This document shows positions 36,385-44,566 of a stretch of DNA of 64,000 nucleotides, one piece after another. The stretch's first letter is position 1; each line of letters opens with the position of its first letter. The translations under genes were made by a program, and so were the position numbers. Below the pieces are notes generated by a model. That model was not told where the DNA came from. It worked only from the letters and a program-made list of their open reading frames with translations, and did not search any database. Source of the stretch: an uncultured Paracoccaceae bacterium (GTDB taxonomy: Bacteria > Pseudomonadota > Alphaproteobacteria > Rhodobacterales > Rhodobacteraceae); the NCBI GenBank assembly GCA_947493335.1, contig CANLQO010000001.1, positions 1,860,001 through 1,924,000 of the forward strand, given 5' to 3'.

Positions 36385-37734
36385 GGCAATGTGGCTTGAT
36401 CCACGCCAGAACCGCCAGGACATCAGCACGCCAGCCACGGTCAAGCCAACGACCAATCCCAGCCAAAGCCCGACCGGGCCCATGCCATAGACAAACGCCA
36501 GCGCGTAGCTGGCGGGCAGCCCAATGATCCAATAGCTGACAACCGCCATGACCATGGGCACAGCGGTGTCCTGCACGCCACGCAAAAGCCCCAGCGCCAT
36601 GACCTGTAACGCATCAACCGCCTGAAAAAGGGCAGCAACAGCGACAAGGGCCACGCCGATCTGCAAAAGCGCTGCGCGCTGGGGTTCATCCGGGTCGATG
36701 AAAGCGCCGACCAAAAGCTCTGGGATCGTGAGGAACAGAATGATGGTGAAAACGACAAAAGCCGCTGACAAAGCGATGGCTGCCAGCCCGCCCTGCCGCA
36801 GCCCCGGTTCATCAGCGCGACCAAGGGCACGCCCCGCCCGGATGGTTGCAGCCTGCGACAAACCGATATGGACCATGAACATGACGCTGGCCAGTTGGAT
36901 AGCGATACCGTGTGCTGCAAGCTCTAACTCGCCAATCCAGCCCATCATGACGGCGGAGGCTGCAAAGAGCCCGCCTTCGGCAAGCGAGGTCAGGCCAATT
37001 GGCACACCAAGACGGAAGACCCGCGCCATGACCGCAGGGTCAGGCCGCAGCGCGTTGCGAAAAAGTTCGAACTGAGGCAGGCGGCGATGAATGTAGGCCA
37101 GCAGCACCACCACCGTTGCGACCTGCAGCAGCACGGATGCGATGGCCGCGCCGCGCAGGCCCAACTCAGGCGCGCCGAAATTCCCAAAGATCAGCAGATA
37201 GTTAACAACCGCATTGAGGATCGCGGCAAGGATCGTCGACCACAGGATGATCGCCGTGTGTTCCAACCCGGCAAGGAACGATTTCAGCGCCATCACGATG
37301 AGCGCGGGGATCATTCCCAGAACCGCGATGTGCAGATATTCCTGCGCGGCGGCGGCGACGACCGGTTCCTGACCAATCGCCAGCATAATGCGCTCGGAGA
37401 AAATGAAGGGCAAAGAGACCGCAACGCCATAGAAAATCGATAACCAGACCGCCATGCGGGTGACACGGCGGGCGGTTTGGGTGTCGTCAGCCTCTGCTGC
37501 TGCCGCGACAAGCGGGGTGACCGCAAAGCCAAAGCCTGCGCCGACAATGAAAAGCACAAAGAACATCGTGCTGGCGATGGTGACAGCGGCAAGGGCCGTG
37601 ACATCATACCAGCCCAGCATGATGGTATCGGTCATGTGGATGGCAAACTGCGCCAGATTGGACGCGATCAGCGGCAGGCCCAGCTTAAGGACAGCGCGAA
37701 AGTGCTGCGGATATGTCTGGGCTGAAGCTTGCAT
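36373..37734 (-). CDS. MATE family efflux transporter
   Basis: 453 residues and twelve predicted membrane segments. Family marks: LPLIASNLAQFAIHMTDTIMLGW near the start, FVLFIVGAGFGFAVTPLVAAAAE, ALIVMALKSFLAGLEHTAII and GLTSLAEGGLFAASAVMMGWIG in the second half. NorM-type drug/Na+ or H+ antiporter of the inner membrane; substrate not determinable. Convergent with the hypothetical gene at 35958. Confidence 0.93.
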   Translation of the reverse strand: MQASAQTYPQHFRAVLKLGLPLIASNLAQFAIHMTDTIMLGWYDVTALAAVTIASTMFFVLFIVGAGFGFAVTPLVAAAAEADDTQTARRVTRMAVWLSIFYGVAVSLPFIFSERIMLAIGQEPVVAAAAQEYLHIAVLGMIPALIVMALKSFLAGLEHTAIILWSTILAAILNAVVNYLLIFGNFGAPELGLRGAAIASVLLQVATVVVLLAYIHRRLPQFELFRNALRPDPAVMARVFRLGVPIGLTSLAEGGLFAASAVMMGWIGELELAAHGIAIQLASVMFMVHIGLSQAATIRAGRALGRADEPGLRQGGLAAIALSAAFVVFTIILFLTIPELLVGAFIDPDEPQRAALLQIGVALVAVAALFQAVDALQVMALGLLRGVQDTAVPMVMAVVSYWIIGLPASYALAFVYGMGPVGLWLGLVVGLTVAGVLMSWRFWRGSSHIATTS

Positions 37735-37771
37735 GGCCTAGCCCTACGCCTGTGCCGGAGCCGGGTAAAGA

Positions 37772-38686
37772 CTAGATCGCGCGCATCATCAGTTGCAACG
37801 CCAGGACAGTAACCAGTGCCCCCGCCAGCACCTCTGCCCCCGCCAGAATGCGCGCGGTGCCCCGTGCGGACATCGCTTGCGCCAGTGTGCTTTCGCGCAT
37901 GCCAACGGCGGCAAGCGCCACAAGCACGGTCACAGATGCGGTGCCGAGGCCCATCACCAATGCGCCGATGATCCCGGCCCAGTCAATGCCCAGTCGCCAT
38001 GTCAGGATCAGCAAGAACAGCGCACCGGTGCAGGGGCGGACTGCAATCGCCCCGATCACCACAAGCGCGTCGCGAAGTGACCGGACAGCCGCGGCCTGAT
38101 CCACGGTCGGCCCGTGGGCATGTCCACAGGTTTCACAATGGCCGCCGGTATGGGCGTGATCGTGGTCGTGGCCCTCATGATGAGATTGCGCCTTTTGACG
38201 CCATGCCTTGCGCAGGCCGCGCAAAACAAGCCACAAACCGACGCCCGCGATCAGCGCGTAGCTGAGCGGGGCCATCACGTCATCTGCCAAACCGGTCATC
38301 TGTTCACGGCCCCAGCCAAGTAGCCAGACGCCGGCGTAGACGAGGAGCACAGCGGTGACGGCCTGCGCCAGCGAAGACGCAACGGCGAGACCGGCCAGCC
38401 GGGCCGCAGGCACCCGTGCGCCAAGACCGTAACCACCGATTACCAGCTTGCCGTGCCCCGGCCCCGCCGCATGGACAAAGCCATAAGCAAAGCAAAGCCC
38501 CCAAAGGCTCATCAACGCGCCCGGTTCGCCTGCGCGCAGGGCACGCAAGGCCACTGCCATGGCATTCTGCACCTCGCGCTGCGTTGCAGAGGCCCAACGG
38601 CTGACTTCATTGGCGCCCCCAAAGCCCCATAGCCAGACCGCAAGTGCGATCAGCAGGGCCAGCAGGATCAAAGCGGCGCGGCGCAT
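37772..38686 (-). CDS. NicO/RcnA-type nickel/cobalt transporter
   Basis: 304 residues, six membrane segments. The family marks are [20 protein letters not shown] (HAAGPGHGK) and SFAQ-like segments; a His-rich loop ([15 protein letters not shown], then [10 protein letters not shown]) in the middle suggests metal binding. The NicO family moves nickel or cobalt. It is encoded after and overlapping (19 bases) the DUF1007 gene; in many genomes this pair is associated with metal homeostasis. Direction of transport cannot be told. Confidence 0.9.
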   Translation of the reverse strand: MRRAALILLALLIALAVWLWGFGGANEVSRWASATQREVQNAMAVALRALRAGEPGALMSLWGLCFAYGFVHAAGPGHGKLVIGGYGLGARVPAARLAGLAVASSLAQAVTAVLLVYAGVWLLGWGREQMTGLADDVMAPLSYALIAGVGLWLVLRGLRKAWRQKAQSHHEGHDHDHAHTGGHCETCGHAHGPTVDQAAAVRSLRDALVVIGAIAVRPCTGALFLLILTWRLGIDWAGIIGALVMGLGTASVTVLVALAAVGMRESTLAQAMSARGTARILAGAEVLAGALVTVLALQLMMRAI

Positions 38687-39312
38687 GACACGGTGATGGT
38701 CTGGGCGAATTCAACGCCGACTTCGGGAAATTCTTCATCCGGGCCGACATCGCTGGCAGGACGCCCGTACAACAGCTCTTCAACCAGTGAATAGGCACGG
38801 TCGAGGTTGGGTTCGGTAATCGTGACGTCGCAATCATCCCGCCCGATGATTTGCACCGGACCAGACAGCGCGTAGGCGACGTAGTAGAACGGATCATAGA
38901 CACGGATGGTCAGCGGCATCGCCGGATCGGCCAAGGCCACCGGGCGGGCGTGGGTTTCGCGCACGATCCCATCCTCGAATGTCATTCCATGCTGCTGTTT
39001 GGGCAACAGCTGCAATTGGGTGTCACCCTGCTTCACCTCAAGATCACCATTAAAATCCGCAGGCCACTCTGTGACACTTTCGGTGAGTGTCGTCATCTCG
39101 GCCGGGGTCAGCTTCATGTCCCCGTCAAGGTCGAGGCCCAGATCGGCGGTGATCAACAGTGAAAAATAATCGTCATAGACCCAGTTCAGCCAGACAACAG
39201 GGGTATCACCGCGAAAATCCACCGTCACTTCTGCCCCCACGAAGATATGTGGATGTGCCGTGGCAGGCGGCGGGATCAGCGTCAGGGCTGCAATGAAAGG
39301 CAATGTGCGCAT
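38668..39312 (-). CDS. DUF1007 family periplasmic protein
   Basis: 214 residues with a signal peptide ([16 protein letters not shown]) followed immediately by [10 protein letters not shown], the standard DUF1007 N-terminus. Family positions: [16 protein letters not shown] and a EF-like stretch [14 protein letters not shown] with a DxDxD loop that may bind calcium. Usually linked with NicO-type transporters, as here, and proposed to help metal loading. It overlaps the transporter start. Confidence 0.9.
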   Translation of the reverse strand: MRTLPFIAALTLIPPPATAHPHIFVGAEVTVDFRGDTPVVWLNWVYDDYFSLLITADLGLDLDGDMKLTPAEMTTLTESVTEWPADFNGDLEVKQGDTQLQLLPKQQHGMTFEDGIVRETHARPVALADPAMPLTIRVYDPFYYVAYALSGPVQIIGRDDCDVTITEPNLDRAYSLVEELLYGRPASDVGPDEEFPEVGVEFAQTITVSCAAPL

Positions 39313-39396
39313 GTGTCAGGAGATAGGACAGCAATCCGGGGCTGGCAATGGACAGCGGCGCTGCCCTGCGTAACACTGCCAAAAAAGGGGGATGCC

Positions 39397-40044
39397 ATGT
39401 CAGAATTCGACAACCTGATCGGCGATGCACGCAGCTTTCTGAGCGCGTTGGCGCAGAACAACACCCGCGACTGGTGGCAAGAGAACAAAGCGACCTATGA
39501 TGCCAAGCTGAAGGCACCGTCACTGGCTTTGCTGGATGCCATGGCCCCGAAAATCGCGGCGCTGTCTGACTTGGAGGTGACGGGCAAACTGTTCCGGCCG
39601 CACCGGGACGTGCGGTTTTCCAAGGACAAGACACCCTACAACACCCATCTGCATATGATGTGGACGCTTGCGACCGGTGCCCGGCAGGACATGGTGTTCT
39701 TTTTTGGTGTGGGTCTGGATTATGTGTCTGCAGGTGCGGGCACGATGGGATTTGAAAAGGACGTGCTAAGCGATTGGCGCAAGTTCGTCGACCTCGACAC
39801 GGATCGGATGATGGCCATTGTCGCTGATGTCGAGGCAAAAGGCGGGCGTTTGCGCGAACCAGCCCTCAAGCGGGTCCCATCGCCTTATGACAAGGACCAC
39901 CGGGCAGAGCGGTTATTGCGGATGAAAGGCGTCGTGGCGAGCAAGGAGATTTCAGAAACCGGCCCACTGGAGCCAGCGCTTTTGTCTGCATTTGAGGATC
40001 TCTGGCCGCTGAACGCTTTGCTGATCAGCGTGGCCGAGGCCTAG
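39397..40044 (+). CDS. DUF2461 (TIGR02453) family protein
   Basis: 215 residues, soluble. Marks of the family: FLSALAQNNTRDWWQENKATYDAK near the start, FRPHRDVRFSKDKTPYNTHLHM, and a lysine/arginine-rich C-terminal half (REPALKRVPSPYDKDHRAERLLRMKG). Function unknown. ATG 39397 with a G-rich leader (GGGGG 6 bases upstream) is chosen over the long frame from 39247. Confidence 0.9.
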   Translation: MSEFDNLIGDARSFLSALAQNNTRDWWQENKATYDAKLKAPSLALLDAMAPKIAALSDLEVTGKLFRPHRDVRFSKDKTPYNTHLHMMWTLATGARQDMVFFFGVGLDYVSAGAGTMGFEKDVLSDWRKFVDLDTDRMMAIVADVEAKGGRLREPALKRVPSPYDKDHRAERLLRMKGVVASKEISETGPLEPALLSAFEDLWPLNALLISVAEA

Positions 40045-40068
40045 GGCGAGCCATCTGACGGGCGGCGT

Positions 40069-40536
40069 TCAGGCCAATCGACGCGCCGCGCTGCCCAAAA
40101 GGCCCTGGCTATAGACCTTGTGAAAAGGCAAGAGTGTGGTGAAAAGCCAGCCAAGCGATTGGTTTGGCGCGGGCGGTGTTACGGCGGAGCCGAAATAGAA
40201 CTGACCCGGTTCATGCATCAACCAGGATCGCGTGCGCCCCGCAACATCGCACAGCAGGATCTGATCTGCCGTCCGGTCCTCAACCCGCCAGGCGGCGTAT
40301 CGATCCGCCTGCCCCGCCGCCAGTGCCGCGACATCGGCGTCAGTGCTGCCATGGCCGACAATGCCAAGGATCAACCGCTCTGCACGAAACAGCGGCGTTG
40401 TGTAGAACGCAGTGATGCAAGCGGCCAGATCAACAGCCGCGACGGGTGCAACAAAACAATCCGTATAGCAGTCATCGCGACGGGCATAGCGCTGCAACAG
40501 CGCGTGATCGGGTAAAGGAACCTTGGTCAGTCTCAT
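40069..40536 (-). CDS. Hypothetical protein, last gene of the four-gene operon (DUF2867-like?)
   Basis: 155 residues, cytoplasmic. I do not recognise it surely; the C-terminal LGWLFTTLLPFHKVYSQGLLGSAARRLA and the FYFGSAVTP segment recall DUF2867-like proteins. Cys in DCYTDCF near the start. Its ATG (40536) overlaps the oxygenase gene's stop by ATGA, so it is translated from the same message. Convergent with the DUF2461 gene. Confidence 0.75.
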   Translation of the reverse strand: MRLTKVPLPDHALLQRYARRDDCYTDCFVAPVAAVDLAACITAFYTTPLFRAERLILGIVGHGSTDADVAALAAGQADRYAAWRVEDRTADQILLCDVAGRTRSWLMHEPGQFYFGSAVTPPAPNQSLGWLFTTLLPFHKVYSQGLLGSAARRLA

Positions 40537-41456
40537 GTGCCAGTCGCCTTGAATTTATCCATCAGGTAAGGGCCTGAGCGTACCATACGCTTCCGTATGG
40601 TAGAGTCAAGCGGTGTGATTTCGGCGTCCCAGTCAGGCTGATGAAAGAATGCCAGCGACTGTCGGGCGGGCTGATCGGGGATGGCGACGACGCGATGCAG
40701 CGTGCTGACCCAACGGTCGTTGGTCCAAAGCGCCATGAGGTCACCAATATTGATCACAAAGGCCCCTTCTGGCGTTGGCACATCAATCCACGTCTCACCT
40801 TGTTGGACTTGCAGACCGCGCCGGTCAGGCTGTGGCAACAGGATCGTCAAACTCCCATAATCAGTGTGCGCCCCTGCGCGTTGCTGATCTTTTTCTGCCA
40901 TGCCGCGCGTGGCTGGATAATGCAGCGCGCGCAGGGCAGAGATCGGGTTGCCGATAAAGGGCGCGAAAAAGTCCTGTGGTTTGCCGAGCGCCACGGCAAA
41001 GACCTGCATGATGCGGGCCGCCAAATCTTCCATCGCGGCATAATACGCCTCCCACGACGCACGAAATCCGGGCAGATCGGGCCAAAGCGTGGGCTGGTAG
41101 CAGAATTTCATCGCGTCCGCGCTTGCGTCAGACGGAACATGCAAAGGCCCGCCATTAAAGGATTCCTTGAGGTCAGGTGGCGTATCGTGACCTTTGGATT
41201 TCGCCAAAGCCTCTGTGTTGGGGCCGAGCCAGCCATAGGGGTATCCGGCGTATGGCGCCGCAACCTGCCCTTTGGTCGCGGCGTCTTGCGCAAAGAATGT
41301 CTGTGCGGCCGTCCAGACGTAGTCGATCACCGCCTGTGGAACACCATGACCGGTCAGGACCAGAAAGCCCGTGTCGCGGCAGATCGCATCAACTTCGCGG
41401 GCAGAGCCCGGGTCCATGGCAAAGCGTGACAGGTCATAGCTTGGGAAAGCGGTCAA
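40533..41456 (-). CDS. 2-oxoglutarate/Fe(II)-dependent oxygenase (isopenicillin N synthase-like)
   Basis: 307 residues. Iron ligands: AHTDYGSLT (HxD) and STLHRVV (distal His), with the RxS 2-oxoglutarate or substrate motif in ARQSLAFF. N-terminal DIOX_N-like domain (RDTGFLVLTGHGVP). Likely hydroxylates or oxidises a small molecule. The TTG at 41456 has an excellent GGAGG with a 4-nucleotide overlap with the GFA stop (TTGA), so the true start is TTG; the longer reading frame to 41621 is the GFA antisense of frame. Coupled. Confidence 0.9.
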   Translation of the reverse strand: MTAFPSYDLSRFAMDPGSAREVDAICRDTGFLVLTGHGVPQAVIDYVWTAAQTFFAQDAATKGQVAAPYAGYPYGWLGPNTEALAKSKGHDTPPDLKESFNGGPLHVPSDASADAMKFCYQPTLWPDLPGFRASWEAYYAAMEDLAARIMQVFAVALGKPQDFFAPFIGNPISALRALHYPATRGMAEKDQQRAGAHTDYGSLTILLPQPDRRGLQVQQGETWIDVPTPEGAFVINIGDLMALWTNDRWVSTLHRVVAIPDQPARQSLAFFHQPDWDAEITPLDSTIRKRMVRSGPYLMDKFKATGT

Positions 41457-41833
41457 TCCATCACCTCCATTCCTGAAAGGGTCAGCCAGTCGGGGCGGCG
41501 GGCGTCGTAGACCGAAAAGTCCGGCGTCGGCATGTCGGCTGGGGCGAGTGCGCCGCCGGGGATCATCACACCTTCGATCTGGTCGTTGAGATACCAGACG
41601 GTGACGCCGCAAGTCGGACAAAAGTGATAGGTGATGGCGCTGCCTTCATCGCCGGTGCGGGTAAAGCTTTGCGAGGCGCCGTGGGTCGTGACCGCATCAG
41701 CAGCAAAGCGGGTGTTGACAGAGAAGGCAGAGCCGGTCCGGGTCCGACAGGCGTGACAATGACACACGACCGCGCGGATCGGGTCGGCAGTTGTGCTGGC
41801 CGTGAGTTGCCCGCAGGCGCAAGAGGCCTTCAT
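41453..41833 (-). CDS. GFA family zinc-binding protein
   Basis: 126 residues. Cys positions of the GFA/CENP-V fold: MKASCACGQLTA, VVCHCHACRTRTGSAFS and YHFCPTCGVTVWY. Members include glutathione-dependent formaldehyde-activating proteins, but many are uncharacterised. Placed between the epimerase and the oxygenase, coupled on both sides (ATGA with 41830 and TTGA with 41456). Confidence 0.9.
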   Translation of the reverse strand: MKASCACGQLTASTTADPIRAVVCHCHACRTRTGSAFSVNTRFAADAVTTHGASQSFTRTGDEGSAITYHFCPTCGVTVWYLNDQIEGVMIPGGALAPADMPTPDFSVYDARRPDWLTLSGMEVMD

Positions 41834-42714
41834 GACAGCACCTCGCGCCAGGAATGTTTGGGATCGAAGCCCAGCAAGGTGCGGGCCTTGGTGATGTCAT
41901 AAAAGGTCTCATCCGGGCCCAGATCCCGTTTCAGGGGCACGCCCTGATAGTGATCAGCAATGATCTGATCGGTGGTCACGCCAACCGACATGTCAGGATT
42001 GGCGACGTTAAAGATCTGATACCCAAGGCCGTCCACGGCAAGGCAGCGATCCACCATATGGCCCAGATCGCGGGCGTCGATGTAGCCAAATATGTTGCGC
42101 CGTCGACTGGCCGGGTCCTTCATGAAGGCTGGAAAGTTTTCCGCGTATTCATGGGGTTCGATCACGTTGTTGATGCGCAGCCCATAGATGTCTGCACCGG
42201 TGCGGGCCTGAAAGCTTCGGCCTGTCACCTCATTGCAGACCTTCGACATCGCATAGCTGTCATTGGGCACGGTGGGGTGATCTTCATCCACCGGTATATA
42301 AGCGGGCTTGACCTCTCCATCTGCGAAACAGACGCCATATGTCGTCTCGGACGAGGCGAAGATGATTTTGGGGATGCCCAATTTCGTGGCAGCTTCGATC
42401 ACATTGTATGTCGTCAGGGTGTTCTGGCGGAAGCATTCACCATCGGTGCCGATCATCACACGCGGCACGGCGGCAAAGTGGACAACTGCATCATAGCGCG
42501 GCACCCCGGTGCCTTCGTCAAGTTCATGGAAGTCGGTGAATTGTGACATAGCCCCAATGACTTGCCCCGCATCATTCAAGTCAATCAACAGCTCTGAACA
42601 CGGCAGACCAGACGGGGTCTGGTCGACGTTCAGCACCCGATGGCCCTGTGCCATCAGATAGGTGATTGCATGCCGCCCCGCCTTGCCGCTGCCGCCTGTG
42701 AAGAAAATGCGCAT
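41830..42714 (-). CDS. NAD-dependent epimerase/dehydratase (extended SDR)
   Basis: 294 residues. Rossmann glycine motif FFTGGSGKAGRHAI at the N-terminus (TGxxGxxG), active site SSETTYG and YAMSK (YxxxK). Like UDP-sugar epimerases and uronate dehydrogenases; substrate unknown. First gene of the four-gene operon. AGG-rich leader (CAGGACC...). Divergent from the alpha/beta hydrolase at 42814. Confidence 0.9.
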   Translation of the reverse strand: MRIFFTGGSGKAGRHAITYLMAQGHRVLNVDQTPSGLPCSELLIDLNDAGQVIGAMSQFTDFHELDEGTGVPRYDAVVHFAAVPRVMIGTDGECFRQNTLTTYNVIEAATKLGIPKIIFASSETTYGVCFADGEVKPAYIPVDEDHPTVPNDSYAMSKVCNEVTGRSFQARTGADIYGLRINNVIEPHEYAENFPAFMKDPASRRRNIFGYIDARDLGHMVDRCLAVDGLGYQIFNVANPDMSVGVTTDQIIADHYQGVPLKRDLGPDETFYDITKARTLLGFDPKHSWREVLS

Positions 42715-42813
42715 CTGGTCCTCCGCCCTTGTTCCGGGTTAGCCTAGTGCCGTCGGGCGTGCGTGCAAGCGTCCGTTGCTGGGACCGTTTTTCCCCTAAA
42801 AAAGGAAATGCAG

Positions 42814-44100
42814 ATGAAGACCATGACAACGCTCGCCCTGTCGGCGGCCCTGACTGCGGGTTCCGCGACGGCAGAAAACCGGATCGACACCATTCGCCCG
42901 GACGCACCTCAGTTGGCCGGATATGGTGAGCTGGCCGTGGGCGTGACCACGCGTGTCTTCACAATGACCGATCAGATTGATGTGGCGAACACCGGGGCAG
43001 AGGGCGATATCGCCCGGGCCGATCGGCCGCTGACGGTCGAAATCTGGTATCCGGCGCTGGAAAATACGGTGCTGGGCGGCAGTTATGAAACGGTGATCCG
43101 CGACGGGGTGACGAAAGTCATGCTGGACGGCTATGCCACGCGGGGTGCTGTGCCTGCGGCTAAGGGCAGCTTTCCCCTCGTGATCCTGAGCCATGGCTAT
43201 CCCGGTAATCGCTGGCTGATGGGGTGGTTGGGCGAAAACCTTGCCTCGAAGGGCTATGTCGTGGCGAGCATTGATCACACCGACAGCACTTATGCGGATC
43301 AGGGGCCGTTTGGTTCAACGCTTGTGAACAGGCCCTGGGACCAGCGCTTTGTCATTGATCAGATGGCCGCACTTGATGATGGGATTGGTGCGTTGGTCCA
43401 CGCCGAGGCGACAGCCGTGATCGGCTATTCCATGGGTGGCTACGGCGCTTTGGTCTATGCAGGCGCCGGCGTCACGCAATTGGCCACGACATACGAATGG
43501 GGTGCGCCACAGGGCCTGCTGCAACGCAACATGGTCGGCACAGATGAACACATGGGATTGCGCGATAACCGGGTAAAGGCCGTCGTTGCCTTTGGCCCAT
43601 GGGGCAATAACGCAGGATTTTGGGATGCCGCAGGACTTTCCGGCATTCACACGCCACTGATGCTGATCGCGGGCAGCGTGGATGACGTATCGCAATATGA
43701 TGCGATCCGCGGAATTTTTGACGGGGCCACAGGCGTGACCCGGCATTTATTGACGTTTGAGGCGGCAAACCACAACGCAGGTGCGCCGATGCCTGCCCCC
43801 CGCGAAAGCTATGCGATGTCAGAGGCGCTGGGATGGGCACCTTTTGAGCACTACGCTGACGCCGTCTGGGATAACACGCGCATGAACAACATCAGCGCGC
43901 ATTTTGTGACCGCCTATCTGGACTTGCATTTGAAGGGCGATACCGAAAAAGCCAGCTACTTTGATCTGCAACCCAATGCCGCCGATGGCGTATGGGCGGT
44001 GGACGAAAACGGCGAGCGGGGCGAGGAACATACCTATTGGACCGGCTTTCCGAACCGGACCGCTGCTGGTCTGCGATTTGAGACGAAGGTGGTGGAGTGA
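42814..44100 (+). CDS. Exported alpha/beta hydrolase (platelet-activating-factor acetylhydrolase-like)
   Basis: 428 residues with a signal peptide (TLALSAALTAGSATAEN). The hydrolase: PLVILSHGYPGNRWLMGWL (oxyanion), SIDHTDSTYAD, VIGYSMGGYGAL (nucleophile Ser) and ANHNAG (His). Secreted dienelactone-hydrolase or PAF-AH type esterases cleave small esters. ATG 42814 is chosen since AAGGAA precedes it by 7; ATG 42808 would be too close to that box. Confidence 0.88.
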   Translation: MKTMTTLALSAALTAGSATAENRIDTIRPDAPQLAGYGELAVGVTTRVFTMTDQIDVANTGAEGDIARADRPLTVEIWYPALENTVLGGSYETVIRDGVTKVMLDGYATRGAVPAAKGSFPLVILSHGYPGNRWLMGWLGENLASKGYVVASIDHTDSTYADQGPFGSTLVNRPWDQRFVIDQMAALDDGIGALVHAEATAVIGYSMGGYGALVYAGAGVTQLATTYEWGAPQGLLQRNMVGTDEHMGLRDNRVKAVVAFGPWGNNAGFWDAAGLSGIHTPLMLIAGSVDDVSQYDAIRGIFDGATGVTRHLLTFEAANHNAGAPMPAPRESYAMSEALGWAPFEHYADAVWDNTRMNNISAHFVTAYLDLHLKGDTEKASYFDLQPNAADGVWAVDENGERGEEHTYWTGFPNRTAAGLRFETKVVE

Positions 44101-44128
44101 TGCGGCGCCTCACACACGGGCCGCATCA
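44098..44128 (+). terminator. Hairpin overlapping the stop of the exported hydrolase
   Basis: TGATGCGGC (44098-44106) pairs with GCCGCATCA (44120-44128), loop 13 bases. The TGA stop is in the left arm. Confidence 0.7.
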
Positions 44129-44566
44129 TCACCAAAACATGGAACCAGCAAGTACAAACACATTACTTGTTACGAGGTGCGACCGCACTGCCGTGCGGCC
44201 GCGGTCGTCAACGACCAAACAATAACACTCGTCACCCTCACTACACTCACAGGTTTAGCGGAGCCGACGCATTGGCGCACCTTGTCTGTTTAGACAGGTT
44301 TGGCAGTTTATTTTGCAATGATTGAAGACAGATGACCCTGCGGCACCTGCCTTTGTTTCGGTGCCGCCAACAGTGGCACAATCCTGCCCGAATCGCGCAC
44401 ATTGTCCGGGCAAGCTGATTCTACGTCAGGTTGTATTAAACTGATTTACATTCCGTGTCGGGTGCCGCCGCGCAGACCCGGACAGCTCTCGGATAGTGAT
44501 TGCCCTGCCCTGCCCGCTCTGCGATGATGGCGCACGCCAATAAAACAAAGCAAAAAGAGCAGCACC
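44129..44566. other. Gene-free, structured intergenic region before parE
   Basis: No plausible coding frame. Hairpins: CGACCGC/GCGGTCG (44180-44207), with an alternative CCGCAC/GTGCGG inside it, and GCGGCACC/GGTGCCGC (44340-44367). The stretch 44400-44460 is AT-richer with a TTGTAT/TACATT pair and probably contains the parE promoter. A small RNA cannot be excluded. Confidence 0.5.

Noticed and set aside
41457-41621. Longer N-terminus for the 2OG oxygenase
   Set aside because: It lies fully in the GFA gene in another frame; TTG 41456 has a near-perfect GGAGG and overlaps the GFA stop.
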